The notes beneath the pieces are model-generated. The model saw only the letters and a list, made by a program, of their open reading frames with translations. It did not search any database and was not told the DNA's origin. Made by a program: the position numbers and the translations under genes. A stretch of 64,000 nt of DNA, from contig VZSR01000479.1 of the NCBI GenBank assembly GCA_013398615.1, forward strand, positions 224,199 through 288,198, in the 5' to 3' direction. Shown here piece after piece: positions 25,906 through 38,518 of the stretch. Position 1 is the first letter of the stretch; every line of letters starts with the position of its first letter. This DNA comes from Brachypodius melanocephalos (taxonomy: Eukaryota > Chordata > Aves > Passeriformes > Pycnonotidae).

Positions 25906-28900
25906 ATTTGGTGATTGTCTATCCAGCTCTGAGATACCAGTGCAAAGATACTTGGTTGTATTTTGATTCTCTCTTTACACCTGTTTGTTTTTTCACCTTT
26001 CACTGCTGATTTTAGACAGAAAAATGTCAAGGTCATGTTCTGACCTAAGATTGTAGCACCATGCTGCTAATCTGAGGTCATTCATACCTCCTGATCCCTA
26101 GGTTGCTTCTTCTAAAGAGCCTTCTTCTAAACATTTTTATTGCTTTATAGCCCTGATGGAGAGAGGGAAGCTTGGCCTGACAGTTAAAGAATGGCTGTTC
26201 TGTATTCAGACAGGCACCAGCTGTATAACTACTGCTGATTGCCTAAAAAAAAAAAAAATCCCAATTTTGTAGCAACTTTCTCTGACCTCTTCACCTTGGT
26301 GTTGGTATCCAGATGCCTGGACTCAGGTCCAGTGGTTGAGCTGGAGTGTGTCTATGGCCTCAAATCATCACCCTTACCTTACCCTGTATAAATGATATGT
26401 GTGTTGGCTCATTTCAGTGGCCAGAGCTTACCTGAGCCAGTTGGGCTGTTCCAGTGGGCCCTAATCTCTGATGGACTGCACTGGTGAGCAGTGATGCTGC
26501 TGGTGGGAGAACAAACCTCGCCCTATGTCCATCCACCACACTGTAAATCACTGCAGGAAAGCCTCTGCTTCCCTGTCTCCTGGCCAGGTGCAGTTCTCCT
26601 GGCAAGTTCATGGAGGTCAGAACTGTCAGACAGCGAGTTGGAAGCCTTGACAAAGCACAGGGGAAGGATTCTTAATGCTGAATTTGGCTGTGGGCTGCAC
26701 TGGCTTTGCTGTTTGTTAGTATCCATGCAGTTGTGAGGTTTGTGTGAGCTACTGAGACCTTTGCCTTTGCAATGATCCCTCGTAGGGGTCAAAGGCAGTG
26801 CTCCAAACAAACATCCCTGTGGTCATGGGGAACACCTTGTGCTGTGGAGGCTGTCAAACCTCCAGCTGTGGCCTCAGCACATGAGTTACTGCCTGAGGTG
26901 GTGACAGCCCTGGGAGAGGTGCAGGAGTGGCCAGGGCTGGCAGGGTCAGGGTTCACCCCACTTTGGAAAGCTGTGCCTAAGAGCTGGCAATCCATAACAG
27001 TCTCCTAAGGCAATCCTTCTGGCAGTGTTTGTGGAGGGACTGTTATTTGTAGCCTGAGTTCCCGAAAGCATGCTGGAGGTAAGGAGATTGCAATAATCAG
27101 GTGGCAGCAAGGAATAAACTCTCCCCTCCAGTGAATGCAGAATTTGAAAAGATCAGGCCAAGTTAGGATTTGAAAATATGTGTGGGGAGAGAAGATAGAG
27201 CAGACCTTGTGGCCTGCAAACCTCGCTGGAGGAAAATCTGGTGGTTTGTTCTGACTGTGGCTCTGTTCCCTTCCCATCCTACCAACCAGAACCAAGCACA
27301 GTCTTAGTAAGTTGAAGCGTTTAGATGAAAATTACTTGGTTTTCAAGTTATTTTTTGTTGACAAAAATGGCATCTCTGTAAGGGTTTATATAGGTAACAT
27401 AATCCATCTTCTCCCATTTTCTTCTCAATTAAAAAAAATATAAAAGCTATTTTGAAATGTTTTGGATTCAGTCAGTGAAGTGGTTGGCTATCACCACAAG
27501 GAGGCTGAGGATCATTCTGCTTTCTCATGTGCTTTGTATTGTCACAGCCTTTGGAGATTATCCAGAGCAGAGAAAGACTGCTGATGTGGCCTCTACTAAT
27601 TTTCTGCAAAACATAAATATTTGTCATGTTCTGGCAAACTCTCAACAAGCAGATAAGAAATGTGAATTTTCTAACTGAAAACACACTAAACATCAGCTAA
27701 GTCCAGCAGGCTCGAGATCTCCTTTTAAATTTTCCTCAGAACAAAAAGATATCATGAAAAATACCCTTTTTTCTGTTTCCAAGTAAAGCAGAGATTAGAA
27801 GAAAAAAGCCCTAACTTTCTTTTTTTCCATAAATTCCTCCTGAAACATGCTTGAAGCCCTGGAAAAATTAGTAGGCATATGATAAATGGCCCACAAGCGG
27901 CAGATGGAGTAATCTGTGTGCCTTTCTAAAATAACTGTCTTAAGGGGAACTTTTATGTCGTTATTTCTTGGCCACTCTGGTTATCAGAATGGCTCTGCAC
28001 AGCAGCATATATCACATTTATTTTAATTAAACATATCTCAAAGAAGAGCTTGTAAAAATGTAGCTGGAGGTATTTTATAGGATTTGAACCTGAGGTCATT
28101 TTGTTCTCTTCATCTCATTTGCATTCAGGAGCTTCTCCAGGTCCTCTGTGAGCAGAAGGGTTGTGGGCCACAGAATGGGTAACGATCAGGGTTTGTGCAA
28201 AGGGGGCTGTTTCTACATCAGTAGACTTTGTAATGTAGCTGCTATATAACACATATTCATTTGCAAGGGAAGAGTGGCCATTTATTAAAAAATGAATTTT
28301 ACCCTTTCATTTTTCAAAGCAGGTTAATGCATTTCCTCAAACATCTTTGGTTTACAAGCTGTGTCTGTATTTTTCTCCATGACAACCTCAGCCAGCCTTC
28401 TCAAACACTAAAGGGTGCAGTTTTGATTATGCTGAAACTTTAATGTTTCTGGAATCACCTTTTAACACTGTTGTCTGGTTTATTCCTTGGTAGCACAGAG
28501 GCAGATGAGCAAAGTGCCCAGTTCCTGAGAATTATCTGGGAGGCAGAGCTGAGTGCAGTAGTTTCAGTACAAGGTAATATTGAAGAAGATTGACTCAATG
28601 GAACTTCAGTGGAAGGAACATTCATAAAAGGCTGTGTGAGAGAGTGTATTAAATGGACTTGTGTCAGGATTCATTTGTTACATTTACTAGGGATCTGCCT
28701 GCTTACTACACAAGTACCCTTTATTACTGTGTTGAATTTAGACATCACCCACTCCTTGGCAAGCTAATTTTTTCCCCTTTGTGTGTGCTGCCATTTACTT
28801 TTTATTCTCATCCATCTGCTATCAAACCCACAACTGATGTACTTTTTTATCTGTGTTGTGGTACAGCAGATCCAGAAGGTATTTCAGTGCAGTGATTTCT

Positions 28901-29618
28901 GTGTGGTGTATTGGTAGTTTGGCTGCCTCCCTTGGAGAAATGTGGGTTACATTTTACAGTAGGGCTGGTGGCTGACATTTGTGACATGAGTTTATTAGGA
29001 TAGGATCCTGTTAGTTGTGTGATCTTTAACTTCATACAGACCTTGTATTGGAGTTTAAAACAGTTTTTGCAAAAGACACCATGGATTTAATGCTGAGGTG
29101 TGAGCTGTCTGCTTTCCACGAGAGATTTCTACATTCACATAAATACAGAGAAGAGATTCTTTCTTCAAAATTCAGCACTGTGCAACCACTGCTGAACTGC
29201 ACAGGGCTTTCAATGACAATTTGAAGGCTGGGACATCAACCACTCTGTAGAAAAGAAGCTTCTCTCAGGCAAATATATTTTATTTCTAAGATTGAAAGTT
29301 AAGAAATGCATGTATGTTTTAAAAGAATTTTGGGTGTATCTGTACAGTGTATAAGACAAATAGAAACACATATTGGTTTCACTACAACCCCAGATACCCT
29401 TCTAATCCATATTATTTTAGTTGTTTAGTATTATAAAATGTGAAATACATCTTTAAAAACCTGAATGTTTTGTATGCATGAAACCTGATCGCAGCATCCA
29501 CGGTTTGGGTATATTAGACCTGAATTTTTTTCACAGATGGAGTTATATTTAGTCTGGAATCTTACAATAATGTGGTAGGTTTATTCTTGATTTTGAAAAT
29601 ATTCACCCATGATAAAAG
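25906..29618. other. Intronic sequence without recognisable genes
   Basis: It contains a short A tract near 26245-26258. GC rises modestly at 26410-27000 without a domain-bearing frame. The stretch 27870-28060 looks single-copy and motif-rich (CCACAAGCGGCAGATGG, TAATTAAACATA). Confidence 0.55.
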
Positions 29619-29738
29619 TGTTCAAAACTGACTGGATGTGGCACTTACTGCCATGATCTGGTTGACTGGAGATTGCTCAAAGCTTGGACTTGATAATCTC
29701 TGAGGTCTTTTCCAACTTAAATGCTTCTGTGATTCTGA
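29619..29738 (+). mobile_element. CR1 LINE 3' end fragment
   Basis: The sequence runs through GGCACTTACTGCCATGATCT, GGTTGACTGG, GGACTTGATAATCTCTGAGG and TCTTTTCCAACTTAAATG to CTTCTGTGATTCTGAA. These are hallmark words of an avian CR1 3' untranslated end with its octamer-like tail. Only about 120 bp remain. Confidence 0.8.
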
Positions 29739-32660
29739 ATTTGAATGTTCATAACAAGTGTAGGCTTAGACCTGCAGATTTAGCAATGAACTATTGGTTT
29801 TTCTAAACAATGGTTGCATCTTCATGAAATGTAGCTGTTCCATGCTTGAATGTTATAGCTGTGTTTTAGAGCTTCTGCCACTAATTAATCAAAGGGGGTC
29901 TGTGATAGCATTTGAAATATATCAAGTTTATACACGCAATCCAGCAGTTAATAGGATGTTTATGTATGGTCACACCCGCAGGTATGTTACAGGTGGAGGA
30001 GAAAATGTGGGAGCCAGTGTTACCAATCCCGACCTGAATTTTAATCATCTTGTGACCACCTAGTAATGCTGTAAGATATCGTGGAGGGCTCCTGTTACTG
30101 AGTTTTTGGGTGCGGGTGCATCTGCAGTGCCAACCATGGTCCCCTTCAGCTTGGCTGCAGTAGCAACAGGGCTGCTGATTCCAGAAAGCTGAAACTGGAC
30201 CAGCCCAAGCTAGGAGAACACCTGGGCGTGACACTCAGCAGAGCCACCTCTTCCCACGTGAAGAGAAGCATGGCTGTGCTGAAAATGTTTGAAAAAATTA
30301 ATATTGCTGCTCCCTGCAATATATCCAGGATATATTGTTCCACTGGCTATTTGGGTTCTTACCACCTTCTAACTAATCTGTATGAAAAGGGATTGGAAAT
30401 GCAAATAGCTTCAGATAGCTCAAGTTGAAAGAGCAGGGAGTTTCTCTGAGCCATTAATACTGTTTTGGATAGAGGCTTATCTGGCTCTGGGTTAATAATG
30501 CACATCGCAACACTCCCAGCACCTTGCAGTTCCTTTGCCTTCCCTTAGCAGCACAGCTGGGCTCCTACACTGCTTTTACCTTGTTTAAAAAAAAAAACCT
30601 AATTGATCATTAAACTGCATTAGCATTTGTAATGAGCCCCTTTTCAGCTTTTTTCCATGCCTGTCTTCAAGAAGCCTCTGTTGGCCTGTTTGATGCCAGT
30701 GTTAATAATGCAGCAATGTAGTTAAATGCAGAATTTTGTTCTAAGAAATGGTATGATAAAGTTTTAATTAATCTTGTCATTTATTCTGATCCCTCAACAG
30801 AAAATGAATCCTTTCTCTGCAGTATTTACTGGTGTATGGATTTATTTGAAGTTCCAGTGCTTCTATGTTAAAATGAATAATTTTTTACTTACTAGAGTAA
30901 AACATGTAGGTATGATATAAAGGCAGCAATATATCAGTCTTCATGTTCAGAACCTTTCTACAACTTGAATATTAGACTTTTTTTTACTTATTTCAATGTA
31001 TCGTCGGTTTTTTTCTGTCATTACCTGATTCATGTGAAAATTTCTTCATGTGGTTCTCTTTTTCATAATTCATTAGATTTGGCATGGCTGTTTATTGTAT
31101 CATCTTGGCATCTGGCTAGTGTAGCTCCTTTGAAACAACCAATGGGCTTGAACAAAACCTTACAAAATTAATCCTTTTGCTCTAAGCAGACAGGTGCATG
31201 TACAGTATGACAAATACTCGCTCTGCAAAACTTATTTAGCAAAAGTAAAACATTTTTGTGCTCTCTTGTTAACCTGTTTCCATCTGATGAAGCATTTAAC
31301 AGCACTTTCAAAACATTTTTAGAATTTATTATTTTTACATCTTCTAGTACATCTAGAATATTACATCTGCTGTCAAAAGCAGTGTCTCTTATCCGGAGGT
31401 AAAAAAAAAAAAACCAAACTAAAAAGAGATCTGAAAACCTGCACTATAAATAAAGCATTTCAGTCTTGTTTGGAAAGTTGTAAATCCCTGTACTATAACA
31501 AATATATTAAGGGAAGTTATAAATCCCTATGCAACTGAACTGTATCACAAGTATCTTTATCCTATGGTCAGAGCATAGAAAATTCTACATGTTTTTGTGT
31601 GTGGTTTTTAGGTTGATTAGGTTGGGTTGTTTTGTTGGTTTTTTTTTTTTTTTCTTTCTCTGTCATATTGTTGGGTTTTTTTTCTTTATCTGTGAATTCT
31701 ATCATTATTATCCTGCCCAGTCAGGGGTTTGGAGTTTTCCTTAATGATTTACAGCTGTTCTATGTGAGAAGGACAGACATGCAAACAAAAGATAGATTTT
31801 GCAAAGATGTATTATACAAAAGATATATTTTTAAATAACAAAATTCGCAACACAGGCCTCATGCATATGCATGATATGAGACCACCACGTGGGAGAAGCA
31901 CTATGAGCAAGGGGGGAGAAAATGAGTATTGATAGAACATGTCACAAACTGTGAACAGTCCACAGGAAATATCTAATCTCAGTGTGTGTGCTTAACTGAG
32001 ACAGATGAAAATCTAAATCCATGTGGCTGATAATGTTTTTTATCTTGAAAGGTCAAATGGGTATTTGACACTCCTGGTCTGAGCAGGAACCTTTGTATAA
32101 GACATTGGGGAGGGTGTCTTCACTGCATTTTATTTAGAATGGACATTTATGACTGGTCGTTGACCTTGAGATTCCATTAGCAGCAATGAAGGGCAGCAGT
32201 AATGCCTTGTGCTGAGCACGGTAAATGGTGCATATACACAGATGAGAGCAGTGCCCTGCTCCATGCTGGGCTGGGCTGTCCCACTGCACTCTCCCTGCAT
32301 TCCTGCTTCCAGGAGGGTAAAAGGAAGCAGTTAGTGACACTAAAAACAGCAGCACTGCTTTGGAAATGGTTTTAGTTTACAATGTGTTGGACTTGCGCTT
32401 TTTCCATTTCCCTTCTTCTCTCTTCTACCTCCTCTCCTTGGAAAACATAAGATGAACTTTCTAACTCTCTACAGAAGGGAGGACAAACTCTGTTTCAGAG
32501 TTCAGCTGAGGCCTGTCAGAAAGATATATTACCAAGTACAACAAAATGTTTCCAGAGTGCCCTTACATGAAAATGTTTTAAACTCCATTTATTTGTAGGT
32601 TTTCAAACTGGCTCTGGGTGACATTCATTGTGCCAGAAGCACAGTGTGTTGTGTTGAAGG
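29739..32660. other. Intronic sequence without recognisable genes
   Basis: There is a T tract at 31639-31653 and a near-duplicate pair around 31480-31535 (AAATCCCT-containing words). The interval 30590-30830 has TGATCATTAAACTGCATTAG and TTTTAATTAATCTTGTC, consistent with a conserved non-coding stretch. Confidence 0.5.
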
Positions 32661-32664
32661 ATCA

Positions 32665-32772
32665 GCGATCACAGAATGATTTGTATTGGAAGGGAACTTT
32701 AAGATTCTGTAGTTTAAACCCCCTGCCATAGGCAGGAACAACACCTCCAAGCTCAACCAGGCCACCCTGATG
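32665..32772 (-). mobile_element. CR1 LINE 3' end fragment, minus strand
   Basis: Read on the + strand it gives CACAGAATGATTTGTATTGG, AAGGGAACTTTAAGATTCTG and CCCCCTGCCATAGGCAGGAA, the reverse complement of a CR1 3' end. It is diverged and abuts a plus-strand CR1 ORF2-like segment. Confidence 0.8.
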
Positions 32773-32780
32773 AGCAGGAG

Positions 32781-32930
32781 CTCAAGCAAAGGTGCCAAGG
32801 AGGAACTCCATCTGAAATATAAAATGTGCAAGGGGTGGAAGCAGGGAAAGGTCACCAGAGAGGAATACACAGATATTGTCTGCATGTGTGGGATGGAACT
32901 GAGGAAATCATCCATGTGGCTCTCATTGTT
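32781..32930 (+). pseudogene. CR1 ORF2-like coding relic
   Basis: In the + frame the peptide GWKQGKVTREEYTDIV followed by a short degenerate stretch (to about 32930) resembles the CR1 ORF2 segment after the reverse transcriptase N-terminus (typically …RWKQGQVTWEEYRDIV…). It lies next to a CR1 3' end of opposite orientation. It has no RT catalytic motif and is a dead fragment. Confidence 0.6.
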
Positions 32931-32952
32931 CTTCCTCTTTGATGGGACTTGA

Positions 32953-35900
32953 GACTGGTTAGAGACCAGAGAACTTCAGAAAGAAATGAAATCAACTTCC
33001 TAAATTCTATGATTTCCCCATGCCCATGACGTTGTTTAGGTCCTGATAATGAGAAGTCCCAATGTATTAACTTAAACACGGTATCAGCAATGACCAGGCT
33101 GGCTCATATATGATTGAAAGCGCAAGAAAAAAAACCCTAAATCATATTCTAAGCTGCAGACATTCAATTTATGGTAGTGGTCACTGAGAATAGAATATTG
33201 CATTCCTTATTTGTTATCATAGTTGGATTTAACCTGAGACAATTTTTAATCCTCTTGATTTTCTTCTCTATTCCAAATTAATTTATTATTAACATGAGAG
33301 GTTTTGCATGTGTGTGGGGCACAGATGTGGTGTTTTTGTTCTTGTTGATTTCTCATACAATCAAATATTTTTAATATGTCCCAGAACTTGAAATTTCACT
33401 TATTTAATATCAGCTTAGTAAAAATACTAAGTAAATACCAAGTAATATTAAAAATGCAGTTATATGTCTAACTGCATATACTTCAAAGAATATTCTCTAG
33501 ATAATACTTCGGTCCAATCTTCCTTGCAAGCATATAAAGAAGTACCTAACTTAAGTATGAGATTGTGAGCTGCTCTTGAATTGTGAAGAACAAATGAAGT
33601 TATGAATTTCACATTTGAATGACTTTTATTAATTGTTTGTCTCTCCTGTCTGCACTTGAATATTATTTGCCTAGAAAAAATAGCTCAGCAAAAATTTGTT
33701 GAGCCTAAAATACTAACAAATTGCATAGTTCTGTCAAGTTCACCTAAACCCACTAATTTTTCTTGCCTTCCTTTCCATCCTTGTTATTCAAGTTGTTTAG
33801 CATGAAATAACAATTTTCTGATAAATTACTAGAAGACCCAAACAATTGGCATTGTCAGCAAATTAAAACCATAAAGATAGCAGGCATTCAAGCTTTAGAA
33901 AGTACATTGTTTTCGTAGTAGAATAGGTTGCAAATAAAACCAATAAAAGTTGACCAATGAACCGTGGCAATGTTGGCAGAAGGATGGATGTTTCAATAGT
34001 CATATTGGATAAATCTTATTTTTAAATGTAAAATCACCTGAAAATCATACATTTCCTTGAGAAAAGAAAGTTTGCCTTTGGAAATGAGGCTTGCCAACCT
34101 TTGTCATTATACCAAGCTGAAAAAGCAATTTGGAACCCCCTACAGACTCACATTTTCCCTTTCCAAACAACAGAGGGAGAGAAAAGAGAAGCTGCCACCA
34201 TCCAAGCAGCAAACGTCACCCATGGTCTGTTCTCCAGCAGCTGCCACCAAAAAAAGTGCCTTTTACTGAGTCAGAAGGATCATTTCTTCTCTTTTTAGGG
34301 AGGCTTTAGAGCATTCCTGATGGGATGGGCTTTGCTCCCAGCCAGCTGGTGTTGGCAGTGGGGCTGGATCGTCCCATGGCAGAGCTTGGGATCTTGTGGG
34401 ACAGCATCTCCAGCCTGGAGCCTGCAAGATTTGGGGTGCCCTGAACACAGTGTGGAGCCAGCCTTGCCTTAGGACAGGTTCACCTGCTTTAGTGAGGGTC
34501 ACTGAGAAGATCTGTGGAAGAAAGTGTGAGGAGACAGTAAAAAAAGGCAAACGTTGACCTCTTCTTCCCCACTGAACCAGAATGTGGCACCTCAACCATC
34601 AGTAAAGGCCTTGCTTTAAATTAGGTGCAATTTTTTAAATGTCTTTTCTTGTGGAAGGAGCTAGCTGAACCTTTTCCAATTTGAGCCTGCTGAAGGCATC
34701 TAAAGGACCCTTTTCTACTCATAAAGAAGTTTCTGAAGAGAGCACTCTAGTAACCACTTGATGTATCTGTCTAGTATTTTGTAATTTCTTTAATGCATGT
34801 TGAAAAAAAAGTTGAACTTTAAGGTCTCCTGTTCTATAATGCACTAATGCAAGCTGGGTTCTTCTGGGCTTGCACTTTTCTGATTCTGTATCAAGCGTAA
34901 AGTTCCCATTCGAAGTGGAAAATAAGAAATGCTTTCCAAGGTTTAGCTATGCTGTGCTGGTGTTGGGATGGGAGGCAGAATGGATTCCCTTTGGCACAGG
35001 TAGGCAGGAGTTGTTTGTTACCATGTTATACACAGAGAAACTGTGGCTTTTTGTCTCTCCAAACCCTCCTGTAAGGTGGAGCATAGTGAGTACTCTGCTG
35101 CCTTTTACTATTACCAAGCATTAATTAATCCCTTATCCAACAGACATTAGCTTCATGCCTCCTTGGCTCACTTAATCTTAGCTGATTTCATTAAAAGTAA
35201 AATATTTAGTATTAGTTCCACATTAAAAATATTTTATTAGTTTTAGACAATATTTGTAACATATTTTCTCTTTCAGCCTACAGAACAGTACTTAAGTGAA
35301 AGTTTTAGCATGACATGCTAAAAATCAATTCATTACTGTGACTTTATTTTCTGCATAATTGCATACTTAGATCTGAAGAAAGATCTTTTAGCTTTTAAAT
35401 ATAAATACATTCACAAGATAGATATTATCTAATTATTTGCTCTTGACATGTATGTTTTTAATAATAATTTGACATTTAAGTGAAAAGTACCTCTTTATCT
35501 TGTAAAACTTAAAGCAGCAACTAATTAAAGCAATAGTTCTGTTTTATTTGAAGGGCAGTTATTTTTTTTTGGAACCTGTTGCAATCCTTGGTTTAAAGTA
35601 AATGAACAATGTTTTCTGTTTACAAAATTGAAGTGTTGCATTCTGAGGTCCTAATTTGAAGGTCACTGCAGCAGTTGGGACGTGGTGTGAGCCAGCGGTG
35701 CTTCAGGACACCCAGGGAGGGTTTTGTGAGTGGAGCATCATTTTCTTTTGGAAAATAGTTTAAATAGAGGTGAATTAATTTGGTCTCTTTCCCTCTCCTT
35801 TTTTTTTCTTTTTTAATAGATTGCTGATGCCTGCAAGTTAGAGTACTGTAAGGCACCAAAAGTTTGGAGAAGCTTCTCTAGAAAATATTTTCCACACTTC

Positions 35901-38320
35901 TGCAGGACAGTAGTGCTACAGCAAAACTGGATTTTCTTAGTGATTCTCAGAAAATGCTGCCTTTGAGATACTGCTTAAAATATGAGAGCATCGAAGCAGC
36001 TGTGCTTCATGTTTCCATTTGAATTGTCTCAAGAATCCTGTAACTTTTTTCTTTTATTAAAAAGAAAAAATCCTGAGCAACTTCTTCAATAATGAGAAAA
36101 TCTGCTCATTAGGGTGTTCCTGCTTTGATTCTGTAGATTTGTGATTTGGAGTCAGATAACCAAAACTTCAGTCTCATTAACACTGAGGAAAAAACAATCT
36201 TTTTCTTGAGTGATTAGCTCTAATCAGTCAAACATTTAAATAACCAAGTATCTCTTCCCTGTTAAGGATTACTTTTGGTTGGGTTCTGCAGAAAGTCTTT
36301 TGATTAAATGCTTTTCTTTAAATCCATGAACATCCCTATTCATTCTTTTCCCGGAAGACTACAACACATTTTATAATAAAGTTGTGTACCTGATTTAGAA
36401 CAAGTACCAAGAAGAAAAATTAAATTTATTCTCTCTTAACCAATCAAATCCTCCCATTCTTCATAAATGTGGAAGACTTAGGCAGTTTTAAGGGATTCAG
36501 ATTTGCTTTGCATTATTGCTTGAGCTGAAACTAGTGCTGCTTTTCATTTTTAGTGGATGAAAAACTTGGAAAATAAATGCCTTTTAAGAAATTACATATA
36601 GCCCAGAAATTTGTTACACAGTTTCTTTGCTTCATGTGACGATCCCTAGGAAAACTAAAATTTGAAGAAATCAAGCAGATACTGCTGCCTCTAACAGTGA
36701 TGTATTGAGATTTCACACTTGTCAGCAATTTTTATATGAAATATTTAGTGTTAAATTATGTCTAAAGTAAAAGTTTAATAGTTTTTATTTAAATTAAAAA
36801 TATTACCTTTTCATCTGCAATTTCACAGATGACCATGAGAATAAAATTTAGGCATAAAAGAGAAAGGGGAGATACTCTGAGAATGTACCATGAGGTAACA
36901 AACCAATTTAATGTCATCAGTGCAGAAAAAGGAGAAAAACCAAGCAATTCTGAATGTTGAGAAAATAACTCAGTCCACATCCACACTGTAATGAAGAGAC
37001 TCTGCTTGTGGAGAAGTCACAGCAGACAAACCAAGTGGGAAACCTTTGGTTTATGACCTCTTTGTTAGGCCATCAGCTGGCTGGGATGTGTAATTCTTTC
37101 CTGAACTATAGTTTATTAGTTATAAATTTAGCAATGTGTAATGAATTAGTGATTGGTATTGCTTTAGCCCAGCCTGCTACTGCTGCAGTAAAGGGATGGA
37201 GAGCTCCACTGAAATGTTCAGCTGGAATTTTCAGGATGTAACCAAACACTCCAAGTGAAATGATGCTATTCCAACAGAAAGCATTTGGTTGTAGTTCATG
37301 TATGTGAAGAAAACAGTGGGTACCAGAATCAAGTCAGAAATTAGTTTCTATTTTATTTAAATAATAGCCTTCAGTACATGAAAATCTGGTCATAAATACA
37401 GCAAATTCTGCTTGTGTTACCTGAAAAATCAGTTCATGTCTTAGATATTTGTAAAAATAATGGGGAGAGGTAGGATGAGGCTCGTACAATTACTCCTCTT
37501 CTTCTTCCCTGACATTTCAGCTCTTGTTCCTAAGATTTTTTTTTTTTTTTTTTTTTACCTAACAAACTCCTTTATATCAAGAAGTTTATCCTTCACTGTC
37601 ACAGATGCTGGCATGGAATTCAGCTAAAGAAATCGATTTAGTGTTTTGAGAAAGGAGAAAAATTAGGTTGGCTTTACAGAGAAAACATTTAATAAGGATA
37701 AGAAATAAAGTCAAAACACAAGGTTTGTCTCTTACTGACCAGAAATAAGACATGAAAAAGCATATAGCTGTTCCATTTCTTGGTTTTCAAGGACCACTGT
37801 CAAGTTGTATTTGGTTTTAATTACAATTTAGTTAGAAGTCTTACAAAGCCTGATGAAGTTCACAGAATAACTAAAATAAATACTTTCTTGGAGTATTTAC
37901 AGGCAGGATCTCTTCACTTGAATAGGAACCTGAAATTTAACTCATGCAAAGGCTTGAGCTGGATATTACTTTTCAAATTAAATTCAATAGATTGTTCAGT
38001 TGAGAGAAAAGGTGAAGAAAAAATAAATGCTCTTGTTTTACTTAGGGGTTTTGTACTTGAAGCTCTCCTGGGATGGTTTTTGTAATCTTCAGTTTTTCTA
38101 TATTTTTTACCAGGCAATGAGAGAGACAATCACATGTGCACAGAACTTTCTCCTTAGTTTGTTTTTGGCAGAGAAAATGTGCTTTGTGTTGTCTGCTCAC
38201 CTGCAGTCCTGCTGAAGGGGTCTGCAGCATTTGCAGGGAAGGTACTTTTGCAACACTTCCCTCTTGAGAAGATATTTCATTTTTACATGAAAGTCGGGCA
38301 TTTCTCCCATATAAATCCTT
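32953..38320. other. Intronic sequence without recognisable genes
   Basis: A/T-rich intron with a T tract at 37536-37556. It has a short inverted repeat near 33460-33478 (TGCAGTTA / TAACTGCA). GC is higher at 34300-34460 with no recognisable family. Confidence 0.55.
37536..37556. repeat. Poly-T tract, 21 nt
   Basis: An uninterrupted T run after TAAGA. Confidence 0.9.
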
Positions 38321-38324
38321 CTCT

Positions 38325-38420
38325 TAGAATATCCTGAGCTGGAAGGGCCCCACAAGGATCACCAAAGTCCAACTTATTTACTGTAGAACCGTGTCACTGA
38401 CACAGCTGATGGCTTTGTCA
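38325..38420 (-). mobile_element. CR1-like 3' end fragment, minus strand
   Basis: AGAATATCCTGAGCTGGAAG, GGCCCCACAAGGATCACC and AAAGTCCAACTTATTTACTG, and nearby words, match the reverse complement of a CR1 subfamily 3' end. The remainder is diverged. Confidence 0.7.
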
Positions 38421-38464
38421 AGGTTGCAGAGTACATTTAGGATGGAGCCAGGAATGCAGCATCC

Positions 38465-38466
<2 letters not shown>

Positions 38467-38518
<52 letters not shown>
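38467..38518. repeat. Poly-T tract, 52 nt
   Basis: The longest homopolymer in the window, uninterrupted for 52 nt, between CATCCAC and CCCCAGAG. It lies about 45 bp from a CR1-like fragment. It could be the reverse-complement tail of a retroposed copy, but no source sequence is recognised; the exact length may be an assembly artefact. Confidence 0.92.
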
